Positions 21,401-31,641 of a stretch of 64,000 nt of DNA are shown here, piece by piece; positions within the stretch are counted from its first letter, which is position 1; every line of letters starts with the position of its first letter. The notes below the pieces were generated by a model. That model saw nothing but the letters and a program-made list of their open reading frames with translations. It searched no databases and was not told the origin of the DNA. The stretch lies in the NCBI GenBank assembly GCA_036362985.1, contig JAYGXS010000007.1:8660024-8724023 (forward strand). Reading direction: 5' to 3'. The stretch comes from Ligula intestinalis (lineage: Eukaryota > Platyhelminthes > Cestoda > Diphyllobothriidea > Diphyllobothriidae). The translations under genes were made by a program, and so were the position numbers.

Positions 21401-23399
21401 AGCAAAACATTCCATCGAGGCGACGTCAGGGGCTATTCGTCTGAAAATGGCTTGGGAGTGCGTCCAAAAAGCTCAAAACAGCATTGAATTAAACTAAATG
21501 GGGACACATGTTCAGTTTTGATAACAGTGGTTCTTTTAATGCAAATGCAAACTTGTAAAAAACCAGAAAGCCTTAAGTGGTGTGCATAACGGATGGTACC
21601 AAAAGAAATAATCAATGTATTTTATTGCATGAAGTGTAATGAATGGAAACTGATGTGACGGTGTGCATCAACCCAACCCGTAACTCTCACCGCACACTTT
21701 GCAATTTGGTTATCTGCCAGCTGCTCGTTTCGTTATGTTTCTTTGAATTTTGTTTCCCGAAAATCTGACCGGCCGTTTGCTAGATTTATTGCGGCATTGA
21801 AAGTTAAATAAGAGGGCGATGAAGTGGCTGATTTACTGGCCAGCATTGTCACTTTATATATCTGAGCTTTCGAAGAAATTGCCTTGTTCATGTAGAAATT
21901 TTTAGAATTGCACGCCGACCCAAACCTTCCATTGAAAGAAGGTTCATGTTAATCAAGGATCCTACAAATTCAAGTGAGCATTATGCGGTAGCATGTCGCA
22001 CCCCTTAGCAAATTGCCTACCGTGATGTAATAGTTTTCGGATGTTCACATGTGAACACATACAGCACGCTCCCGAACATAGCCAACGCACTTCAGGTACG
22101 ATAAATGGCGCACTTTTCAGTTTACAGCTGTAGCTAAAATGCGTCAAATCTACCACACTCTTGTTTTTATCATTTTAAGGTTCGTGCTGTTAAAACCGTG
22201 TACACGAGTCCGCATGAGTTGTCAGGTGCACTTAATTACGATGTTGGTCATTCGTTTTGTACGTGCAAAACTCAGAAATGCTTTCTGAGATGAGTTTTAA
22301 GCTTCGGATCATAAGTAAGGAACCTGGCAATCCCCTGTATTAATTTCAACCAGATAGTCCTACGTGCGCGCTGTTGACAGCTCCTTCGCACATTGAACCA
22401 CTGTTTGGTGTTTCTGAAAGACCGACACTAGGAGATTCCAACGGTCAATCCCAACCTTTTAGCTACAAACCTAATGGCCTAGAAATTCTGCGTACTAGAT
22501 ATCCTAAAGGTTTGTTCCTGTATATGTCGACATGTATTCACCCGTGTAAGACGTTTTGAAAATAACTTCTGACCAAACAATCCATATACTCTTTATCTGC
22601 TCAAAAAATTTGGTAGTCGTTTGTGCTTTCGTTGAATTAAATGAGCATGTTGGACTGTTTTCAGCAACAGAATAAGGGCACAATGATTAGTAATGCCTTC
22701 CTGCTGGCAAAATGCATCCGATGCGGCATCACTGAAGATCATAGCAAAAATAGGAATAGTTGCTGTAAAAACGAAGTCCTAATGTTGTTTGCAAATTAAT
22801 ATTATAAAACATTTAAAAAAGAGGTAAAATGCCAAAAACGTTGAAAATAATTTAGTCAAGTTAAATCAAATGGGGAGTTTACAAAAAACGTATCAGCATA
22901 ATAAAAGTATAGTTATATTTTTAGATAGCCCGTAAGTAAATTGTGCCACTAAATATGATTCAAGAACATGTTAATTGCCGGGTTTGCCCAAAAACAAGTG
23001 GTCGTCACCTCGAGCACGCATTTTAACACATTTTCACAAGGATTGACTAAACTGTTTGGTCGTTACGAAAAACCATCCTCTTCTTAGTTATTCAGCTAAG
23101 CGCTCAACGTTCTAGGTAATCTATACGCTTGTTTCGATTTAAGTCGATGTTTATTCGCCTCAGTACAAATTTTTGAAAATGTGCTTCGATCAAACAATCC
23201 ATATGCATGACGTTTGGCCACTCGTTTTTCAAAAGAGCTAAAATAACACATGTCTAGAAGATTTAAATGGCTTTCTCTATAATTCGCTTAACAAGTATAC
23301 ATAAAATACAGTGTTATCTTACAGAAGATCCGTAGGTGGCCGACTGAACAATTACCACAAGGTATGTGAACACTACCCTACAGCCAATGGCGAGGGAAT
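21401..23399. other. AT-rich stretch, little recognised
   Basis: About 2 kb without genes. A small internal duplication is visible: CAAACAATCCATAT occurs at about 22576-22589 and again at 23193-23206 with similar flanks. It may be the remains of an older repeat. Confidence 0.4.
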
Positions 23400-24211
23400 C
23401 CAATTGCTCTTTTAAATCAGGCTTACGTTCTTAGTTAGCTCGCTTATCCCTTAGAGCAGGGCTTGATGGACGAGCGCTTTAATTCAGTAACATGCTGGTT
23501 GCAGCGGGTTAGTGGAGCTTATTTCAGTCTCTGACGTGCGATTTCGTGTTCTCCCAAATTTCAAACCCACAAACCTTTTAGCTCACCAGTTTCTGACTAT
23601 CTAGCTACGACGTCTCTACTCACTATGCGATCTGCGCCGATCGTGTCTGAGGACGCATCTACCGCACCTATGGTCCTAGGCTATGCGGCCCTGTCACACC
23701 TTTTCTCGTATCGACCGACTGCTGACGACGTGGTGGGTTCCTCGGCTCTTGGCACAGCAAAGGCGTATCATGGTCGCATCTCCGGTCTTCGGGACGTTTT
23801 CGTGACTCCGAGGTCTCCTCCTCGTATGGTCCTTCGGCTGTAGACATTACTCGTCATGGACGCCATGGCTACCGTCAACATTAACTAAGCATCATGTCCT
23901 TATCATTCACAAACTTCCCCACGAGCGAGAGTTTTTCTCCTTAAAACCAAAAATGACATTCCATTTTGAATTATGAGCCAGCCTTAGGAGTTTTTTCACT
24001 GTCTGCTATTCTTCCTCAGTTACACTGCTGGCTCGTGTAAACTGCGTGTGAGTTTATTACTTGAAACAAGCGAGTAGTCGTTTGAAATTGTGTCAACGAC
24101 TTCTTTAGAATGTTTGGCTTTGCCGATGCATTTCTTAAATCCTATGTACCAAGAGGGAGTTCAAAGGCGTTTGCCTATATTTCCTTTAATAAATTTGACT
24201 TGACTTGACTT
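23400..24211 (+). mobile_element. Possible 3' end of a non-LTR retroelement with TTGAC tail
   Basis: A GC-richer body (23600-23870) leads into a tail ending TTTAATAAATTTGAC followed by four TTGAC pentamers at about 24192-24212. Short-motif tails after an AATAAA-like signal are typical of non-LTR retrotransposons and their SINEs. The body shows a 72-codon frame (23625-23843) without a recognised domain. No RT is present, so this is an inference from the tail. Confidence 0.35.
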
Positions 24212-25199
24212 GACAGTCATGCATTTAATCATAAAAAGGATTACGCTGATTACTAACAGCTATACTATGGTTTCTTGGTGCGTAGGCGTTTATGTTATAT
24301 TTTTTATCCTGCCCGGTTGCCTTTCGCATGCCATTAGGTTAGCAACCTTATTTACATGCTACCAATATGTCAATGTTTTTTTAGTAACCGTTTTACTGAA
24401 ACAGACGTCAACGCGTTCAACCATTTCTCCTCTTAGTAAAGTGAACTTATCTTAATACTAGGATATGCCGGTCAAGTCTGTATGCCAGAGTTCTTTGGAC
24501 ATCCCTTCTCACTGTCTGAAACTGCTACAGATTACAAAATATCACTCTTTTGTTACTATGCATGCTTGCGTTGAGTGTCTGTACCATACGAAAAAAATAT
24601 ACAGGCCTATTGCATCTTTTATCCCGTTATAGCATATTACACTTTCTCCAAATAATATTCTTGAAAGGGTGATAAAATCACCTGTCAGCTGTTTACTGGG
24701 TTGCTAGATTTGAGTAGACACAGTAAAAAAACGTTCCTTATCAACAGCTAATTACGACTGTCAATAGTGAACTAGACAGCAATCAATTATGTGTCAATGG
24801 TTGTCCTACGTTTTCTTGCATTGTACCGGGCTGGACACTAGATGATTCCTTGGCATTTTTTGAGGATATTACATCGACGGAATTTTTTCTTTGAGCGCGT
24901 GTTCTTTAATCAACAATATTGCATTAGCTTTATGCCTCTCAGGATGTCAGTTTAAATAAAGCGATGTCGTTATGCCTAATATGATAATATGGAAGGCAGT
25001 CTGTCAGCCAAAACCACTTTAAACATGTTTTAATGCTGTCCGGGATGCCGAATACATGAACCCGTGGACTGCAGTTTCGGTAATGGGGCATTCAGAAAAA
25101 GGAGGCTTCTGTTAATTTTTTAAATGAGTGTTTTATGTATGCATTTATAACCGTCCAGTTTAGATATGAAGCAGACAAATAAACAATAACGTCGTAGCA
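24212..25199. other. AT-rich stretch with one weak exon-like block
   Basis: Around 24267-24370 an ATG is followed by a hydrophobic leader ending ILPGCLSHA. The bases around CCCGGTTGCCTTT and CAACCTTATTTACA resemble 42890-42960 and, less well, 44280-44300. This may be a decayed signal-peptide exon shared by three loci. Nothing else is recognised. Confidence 0.3.
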
Positions 25200-25316
25200 T
25201 TCGTGCATTCGCATATGCAAACCAGGCCCACAATCATATCTAAAAGTGAACACACGACTCTACACTTCCTGATGTCAATGGCTCCAGAAAAATATGAATT
25301 TGGGGATGCACCATAA

Positions 25317-25779
25317 TATAAAGACACAATAAATGTTTCCGTGTAGAGGAAAACCTGTATGCACGGTTGATGCTATATCTGCTGCTCAGCTTAGGTTTCT
25401 TGACGGCTAATTTTTAGCCATTGAATCCAGCTTAAATCGGAAGCGGTTGGAGGACATAGACAATGAAACAGCAGCTACCGCAAAAAAACCGGCAGATGAA
25501 AAAGACTGAAATGGTGGAATGGAAGGAGACTTAGCCCGGAGACTCTCAAGGCGCAATGCCCTGCCCTCAACAATATTTACCGCATTGCCATTTGGGAATC
25601 CTTTTAAAAGTTTATGGGAGTCCACCAATAAGGTCGCGCGTAAAGTCGGCGACCTTATAAAGCATAGTCTAAAGAGACACAGATTACCCACATCTCCGCA
25701 ATGGGATGGTTATGACGATGAAAGTGTAAAATCTTGTCTCGGTTTTTTATCTCCTTATTGTATTTTCGTGCGACCGTGA
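25317..25779 (+). pseudogene. Peptide-precursor pseudogene, copy A
   Basis: A TATAAAG box (25317-25323) lies 53 nt before an ATG at 25370 that starts a hydrophobic leader (MLYLLLSLGFLTAN). The frame then meets TAG at 25415-25417. A related later part is open from about 25519 to a TGA at 25777-25779, in a different frame from the leader. It contains FGNPFKSLW and KVARKVGDLIK, a lysine/arginine-rich segment that can form an amphipathic helix, followed by an acidic stretch and a tail with CLGFLSPYC. The layout of leader, polar spacer and cationic helix is that of a small secreted peptide precursor. The TAG, a TGA at 25507-25509 and the frame change make this copy non-functional. It is paralogous to 27225-27590. 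Confidence 0.62.
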
Positions 25780-26300
25780 AAAGTCAAGTCAAAAGGCAAC
25801 ATGTAAGTTCAGTAGCTTTGCCAAAATCTGTTTTTTTTCACGTATAATGTTAACCACATGCCTTTTCGACCTCGTCAATTTAAATACAATATGTTTTCAA
25901 AAAAATGAACAAGCTAACCTTTACTGGCATTATTTATCAATGATTTTCGAATTAAAAGAAAAACATGGTTTCTCAGCTGACATGTGAAAAAGTGCGTGGG
26001 GGATTTAAAACACTGGAAGTTGAAAATTTTCTTCATTCGGTTGACATTAGGAGCAAAATGCTGCCTGCTGGAAAAGAGTTTAGTTCGGATCAGTATATCG
26101 GGGAAAAAAGCTGAAATTGGGCCCAATACAAAATGTGCAGGTATTCAAGAAATTTCCTGCTACATCAAACGCGGCCGAAAATAACGTTCAACTTGTGGGT
26201 TTTGTGCTAAAATAAAAGACTTAAGTCTATAAGTGTCCAATTGTTTCTGTTCATAGAACAGAATTTTTTGTGTAGCGATCATAACATTGGGATAGATGGA
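25780..26300 (+). repeat. Downstream block shared by peptide-precursor copies A and B
   Basis: Parts of this stretch (25960-26210) align with 27815-27990. Examples are TCTCAG followed by a GAAAAAGTGC block, GGGGAAAAAAG, and CG-GG-CTGAAAA further on. A GTAAGT donor-like site occurs at 25803-25808 and a TTTCTCAG acceptor-like site near 25973-25980, so a second exon is conceivable. In copy A the following frame (25984-26184) is open for 66 codons with basic residues. Confidence 0.4.
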
Positions 26301-27100
26301 CGTATGGAATAATGCATTACCATTGCGAATAAAACAGCGAAGTTGGCTTATAAAATTTTGTTTTGTTGATCTTTTAAGCTTCGTGGCATAATGCTAAGTA
26401 ATATACTTATTAGAACAAACAGTGTTTTACTGCGCCAAAAATAAAAATAAAACTTTTATCAAACGTCAAGGAGATGTCTGGAAATTTCATTTGTTTTTTC
26501 TGTAATTGCGTTACCGAACTCCGGTCAAACCTCTTTAATATATATGGATGAGAATTAGTGAACATAAAAAGGTTCGAACGGAACAAACAGAATATTAGTT
26601 AAGTAAGATCGTCGTTCATATTCAGTCACGAGTGAAGAGTGCTTTGTTCCTCGACGGCAATGCACATTTTCTTAGTCCGTTAGTCTCAAAATGTCCTTAT
26701 AAACGGTTGTTTAAACGAACATAGAACCTGAAATTATAGGTCGTTTACGATTGCTACTTTTTAAAAATAAATCGTCGTACGCTGCTGCTGTAATATTTTA
26801 ACTATGCACAATATCCCATTAAACGCGCAAAATATGTAAAATTTTCTTTAAAACACCAAACATGACAGGAGATGTCTTTAAAAGAAATCCAAATATTAAG
26901 GAACAACAACTTTGAATCTCCTCGGATATCGAACGAGTTTTTGAAAATCTAAAATAGAAACTGTCATCATTCGGTATATTTTGACAATGAAGGTTGTTTT
27001 CTACAAGAAATGACTGCCTTTTTTACCGTCTTTATTTTATCTTTGCTGACATTGATAATCTTGGAGTTTAGATGTGGACCACACAAGTGAAATACTTAAG
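26301..27100. other. AT-rich stretch, nothing recognised
   Basis: About 800 bp between the two peptide-precursor copies with no recognisable features. Confidence 0.45.
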
Positions 27101-27224
27101 TCTTAGCATTGGTACATTGGCATGTGTCAATCAGGCACGCAACCACTTCTAAAAAATGCACGCCTGAACGCACACATTGTAACATCAATTGCTCCAGGAA
27201 ACGGGAATCTGATGGATACCTGAT

Positions 27225-27590
27225 TATATAAATGCATGTTTGATGCTATATTTGCTACTCAGCCTAGGTTCCTTGACGGTAAATTGTCACCCGTTGGACG
27301 CAATTTCAATCGCACAGTGGGTGAAAAACAATGACAACGAAACAGCAGCTGCCGTACACCCACCAGCAGGTGAATGAGAAGGAACGCGTGGAAAGGAAGG
27401 AGATTCAGCCGCAAACATTCATCTCAGTGTGCAACGCCCTGTTCCTAAGACGCTTTTCCCAAGCCGATTTGGGAATCCTTTTAAAGGTTTGTGGGATTTT
27501 ATCAAGAAGGTCACACGTAAGATCGGGGACCTTATCAAGATGAGTCTAATGAGACCCAGGGTCCCCAAGGTTTCCGCCGTTGCGCAATGA
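27225..27590 (+). pseudogene. Peptide-precursor gene, copy B, one in-frame TGA
   Basis: TATATAAA (27225-27232) precedes an ATG at 27243 starting a leader MLYLLLSLGSLTVNC. The same frame then gives a polar region (NDNETAAA) and reaches TGA at 27375-27377. It continues in frame after that codon through GNPFKGLWDF and KKVTRKIGDLIK to a stop at 27588-27590. Only this one TGA breaks an otherwise continuous frame of 115 codons. The corresponding codon in copy A is a lysine codon, while copy A has its own TGA three codons later, so the two were disabled independently. Copy B has also lost about 35 nt between TATA and ATG, leaving too little room for normal initiation. Known families with a leader, acidic spacer and cationic helix include host-defence and other secreted peptides; I cannot assign this one. 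Confidence 0.62.
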
Positions 27591-27699
27591 CGATGAGGAG
27601 GAAAGGAAAAGATGTCGTTCCGGTTTTTGTCTCCTAATTGTTTGTTTGTAAGACAATGAAAGCTCCAGTCAAAAAGCAACGTATAACCACAATAGCGTT

Positions 27700-28010
27700 G
27701 CAAATGGTGCGTATTTTTTTGTCGTTAGCAATCTAAATATAATATGCTTTTCAGAAATGATAACTTTACTGTCTTCATTTATGAGCACCTTCCCAATTAA
27801 CGGTAAAATGCATCTCAGATGAAATGTGAATGGCAGTGTACCTGAAAAAGTGCAGTTTACATCAGCAACTTGGGGAAAAAAGACGAAACTGGAACAAATA
27901 CTACGTTTTTTGACATTCAGGCGATTATCTTCGCTATTAAACGTGGCTGAAAAACTTATTGTTTGCGCGTTTTGTACAATAATAAAACATCAGTAAAGGA
28001 TATAAACTCT
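27700..28010 (+). repeat. Downstream block of peptide-precursor copy B
   Basis: Matches the region after copy A (25800-26210), so the duplication covers roughly 25200-26210 and 27100-28000. An ATCTCAG acceptor-like site near 27813-27819 is in the position of the TTTCTCAG of copy A. The donor-like site of copy A is degraded here. Confidence 0.4.
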
Positions 28011-30129
28011 AAACGTTATCTGTTCAAAGAGCAGACCATTGAGGTCAGTGTCGTGCGAGATAGCATATTTTTCGTATAAAATGCTACGTTTTTATTTTTT
28101 AAATCAGATTAATAAAATAATATTTTTTTATACAGTGGGAAAAATGTACTTATGTTGACCTTCGTGGCTAGCGAAATATGTGCACTTCACCCATCCAGTA
28201 GAGAAATAATTAAGAACCGTTTTACTTACAAGTTCACAGTTAGAGCCCGCACAATCAGTCATTTAGTTACTATGGGGATATAATGATACATTTGATTCCA
28301 CAAAGCAAAGGGAGAACTGAATGGCCATTACTGGCTTGTTAGTAGTCGACAGCCACTCATACCCTCTTTGTAACTACGCGGCTGCCTACGCGGGCTCTAA
28401 TAACGCGTTCAAATTTCGGGGGTTCCAAATCTTGAGATTGGTTACGACTGGCTGATTACAGCTAGCAAGATTGCACATTTGAGGAAATGTGAAGTTTTAA
28501 TTTGAGTGGAGACTAAGACACACATGCGGATGTTTTAGTGCTACCTATCTTAATTTGAAGCACAAAAGGATGTTCACTACGAAGGAGTTTTCGTCAAATC
28601 AGCAAAAAGGGGGATTGGGTGCGGAATTGGGCTAAATCCTCAAATTTTCCTTGAGAAATTTCTTTTAATATCAAAGCCCTATGGAAAACAAGGTCCTGCT
28701 TGTCTGTTTTGTTTTTAAAGAGAACACTAAAATTTAGAAATATGTAATTTTATCTGTTTGCAGAACGCACGATTTTGTTTTGAGCTCATGAAATTGGAAT
28801 TAGTGTACGCAGGTGATATGACATTAATATCGGGAATAGAAGATAGAAGTCTGTTTACAAAACGTTTTCTTATATATCTGTCTAGGTGTGTGCCATAATG
28901 GTAAGTGATAAACTCCTGAGACAATACATTGCTGTATTTTGCTGAGAATAGAACAATCAACCAATCATATATAAGATACCGTAAAATGCCATACGTGTTC
29001 TCTGTAATGCCACAACCAATCTTCTTTCAACTACCATAAACCGAAGAGAATTAACAAACATAAAACAACTTCTACGAATGAATCACATTATTTTTGATAA
29101 AATCTTTGTTCGTATTCAGGCAAACAATTTGTTTTCGCTTTCGTAAAATTGAGTCTAGAAGGAAGTTAATGTACCGAAGAATGCTTCAGTATACAGCAAA
29201 AATATCCCACAATTATTACAGTCAAAACACATGTCAAAACTTTTCATTTTTATCATGACTTAATTTTTAGAAAAAATAACGCACAATAATGTTCGATCTC
29301 AAGTTATCCACTTAAAGTGTATTTTTGAAAGGTACGTTTGCATAAAATGTTCATTAAAAATAATTATAGTTTTGGTCACTCGCGACTTCCTTGGTAGGCA
29401 TTTAGTTCCCTCATGAACGCGTTTGCATTTTTGGGTATTTCTAAAACTGTGACCCAAAGGGGAAGGCAGCGCAAAAAAAAAGGTTAAGAAATTAATTATT
29501 TCGGTCAATGTTTTTCTACAATATCTTATTTTAAAGTTTTTGGTAAACAGAGAGAATAAAATGGGTAAGTAGAGGGAACCCTTTAAAAACACGGAAATGC
29601 ATTAACTGTTATGCAGAATTTTCAGAAGAATGTGAAGCTCATCGCATTCAACCTCTCGAAATAAGGAAGAAAGAAAGTCTCAACTCACACAACATGGAAT
29701 CTTGGGGGTTGTAACCTTTGAGATTGCGTTTGACTCGCGGATGATGGCTTACTAGCCAGAAATTGCTATTCCGATCTTAGTTTGCATTGTCGGATCCATT
29801 TTACGAGATATTACGTTTACGGTTTCACATTAAAATGAATTACATTTATTTTTGACGGACCAACCAGTTCGCATTTGAGCTTACTAGATAGTTTGCTTCT
29901 TCAAGGATCCCATCTTAGTCAACTAAAAATCTGGCTGACTGAAACCAGATGTAGAATCAAAAAAAATTTAAAATGCTTGAAACATCAATATTTGAAAGTT
30001 CGTTTTGGCCAACAGCTGCTTTCGGTCATTCACTTCAGGCTGTTAGAGTGACATGGAAAAAGTCGGCGACTAAAGCAGGCAGGTCGGTACAGTGCTAATA
30101 TAGTTCTTGAGGTGGGGAAGGGAGAGTAG
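28011..30129. other. AT-rich stretch, nothing recognised
   Basis: About 2.1 kb without recognisable coding, RNA genes or repeats. Confidence 0.5.
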
Positions 30130-30480
30130 TATTTAGTCCTCTCGTGGTTCCCTCGTCTCCTGCGAGCCGAAATCAGCATGCCGAGCACTTTGGGTTGTCA
30201 CGCTTGTGGAACGGGGAAGGGACGTTCCCACGATGGACGTCATACGCGCAGCGGGCTCTCAGTGACTGTGAGCAGCATGGTCGCACTGCGTGTTCTCTGC
30301 GGCTGTGGGTAGTATGGTTTCGGGCTGCGTAGCTTCTGACGTCGTGACTTCTGACGTAGTGTCTTCTGGCGGTGCGGGATCCTTGTATGCGGTCGGCCAC
30401 AAGAGGGAGACGGCATGTACCAGCGTCTTTTGACAGCAGAGAGCGGGTTTTGCTCAACGAATTGCCACTGCCTCAGCTGT
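30130..30480. other. GC-rich island of unknown origin
   Basis: Around 350 bp with strongly raised GC and many CpGs, with sharp edges to AT-rich DNA. A direct repeat of CTTCTGACGTCGTGA/CTTCTGACGTAGTG lies near 30331-30362. A minus-strand frame (30173-30457) is open for 94 codons and very arginine-rich, which fits GC content more than coding. Possible sources are a solo LTR or a decayed host exon. Confidence 0.35.
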
Positions 30481-31359
30481 GGCTAGCATTCGTTTACGCA
30501 GGCCTTTAGAGTAGAGCGTGGGCGCCAGGTATATGACCTGAAAGTATTTGTGTCCAGAAATGTCACAAGATGACTATTTTTAAATGCAGTTCTGCGTATG
30601 CCACTTTATTGACTTAGTTTTCTTTGCACACATACACAACCTATAGATTTAAATGTTTAATTTTTTTACCATCTCATATTTTCTCTTTTGCGAAGTTTTA
30701 AGTTCTTTTTAATATAAAAAAAGTTTACTGAGCCGTATATGATGACCTGAAATGAATGCAGCATGTCTGCCCTTTATCAGGATCTTAGATATCCTATGCT
30801 TCCTATTTTGCAGCGCGTCATTTAAGCATTAGATAGGCTTTTTCACGTTTACGAACATTTTTGGGCGACTTGTAGTATATCAGGCACTATACAGTATGCA
30901 AACGGAATATAACAGTCACATCATGATGCAAGCTTCAACCTAAGCTATTTTGCATCTTCTACAGACCTTGGGAACATATTAAGTGTCTATTCAATAATTA
31001 TATATAGTGCAAGAAGACCTAAAGCCAATTTACTTTTGCAAGTAAAACATCAACCTCACTGATGTTAATTTTACGTATGGGAGAGTACTCTCAGTGATGG
31101 TTGTGTACTTAAAATCTGAACCATCAGCGGTGGTTTGACAAACACAGTCATACAATGAGAGAGGATATAAAAAATATAACCGAGTCTGGAACTTTAAAAT
31201 CGGGAAGTTAATGTCAGCTTACACGGAAAAGGGATGTCGTATTCAATCAAATGTTAAACAGCCATGTAAAACAAAAGAAGGCCCACATCCTGTCGGGAAA
31301 ACAACCGAGCGTTGATTAACAAAGGAAATATCATATGCAGGGTTTAACTAGGCAGAATT
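30481..31359. other. AT-rich stretch, nothing recognised
   Basis: Nearly 900 bp without recognisable features. Confidence 0.5.
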
Positions 31360-31641
31360 ATTCTATATAGTGCACCTCCTATGACCAGGAGTTCTGGCAT
31401 TTTGTCCTTGGGCAAATTTTGTTATAGAAGAATTTGGAGTTGGTAGGAATTTCTTAAAAGTAGGTGTACAGTTAAAAAAATTGTTGTCGAATTTGTTTTT
31501 CCACGACCGCTGTGAGTAAGTTGTTCCGCATGCAAATTGAACGTGTGCGTGGGGCTTTGTGCCGCAGACTTTACACATCAAACTCAAGAAAGGTAAGGTG
31601 GACGTCAGGTAACTTGAGATAGATGACCCACTTGCCACCAT
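31360..31641 (-). repeat. Dispersed repeat G, copy 2, open for 92 codons
   Basis: Minus-strand partner of 8755-9020. The frame from 31641 to 31363 begins MVASGSSISSYLTS, contains a CKVCG pair followed by VQFACGTTYSQR, and ends GQNARTPGHRRC. Where it aligns to copy 1 the residues QF-C, SQR, FF and GQNA are kept in register. C-x2-C with later C and H could suggest a small zinc-binding fold, but no family is recognised. Confidence 0.5.

Noticed and set aside
27375..27377. TGA read as selenocysteine in peptide-precursor copy B
   Set aside because: The paralogue has a lysine codon there and its own separate stops. No SECIS-like structure is visible, and pseudogene decay is simpler.
30173..30457. 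94-codon arginine-rich minus-strand ORF
   Set aside because: Explained by high GC in the island. No homologue or domain recognised.
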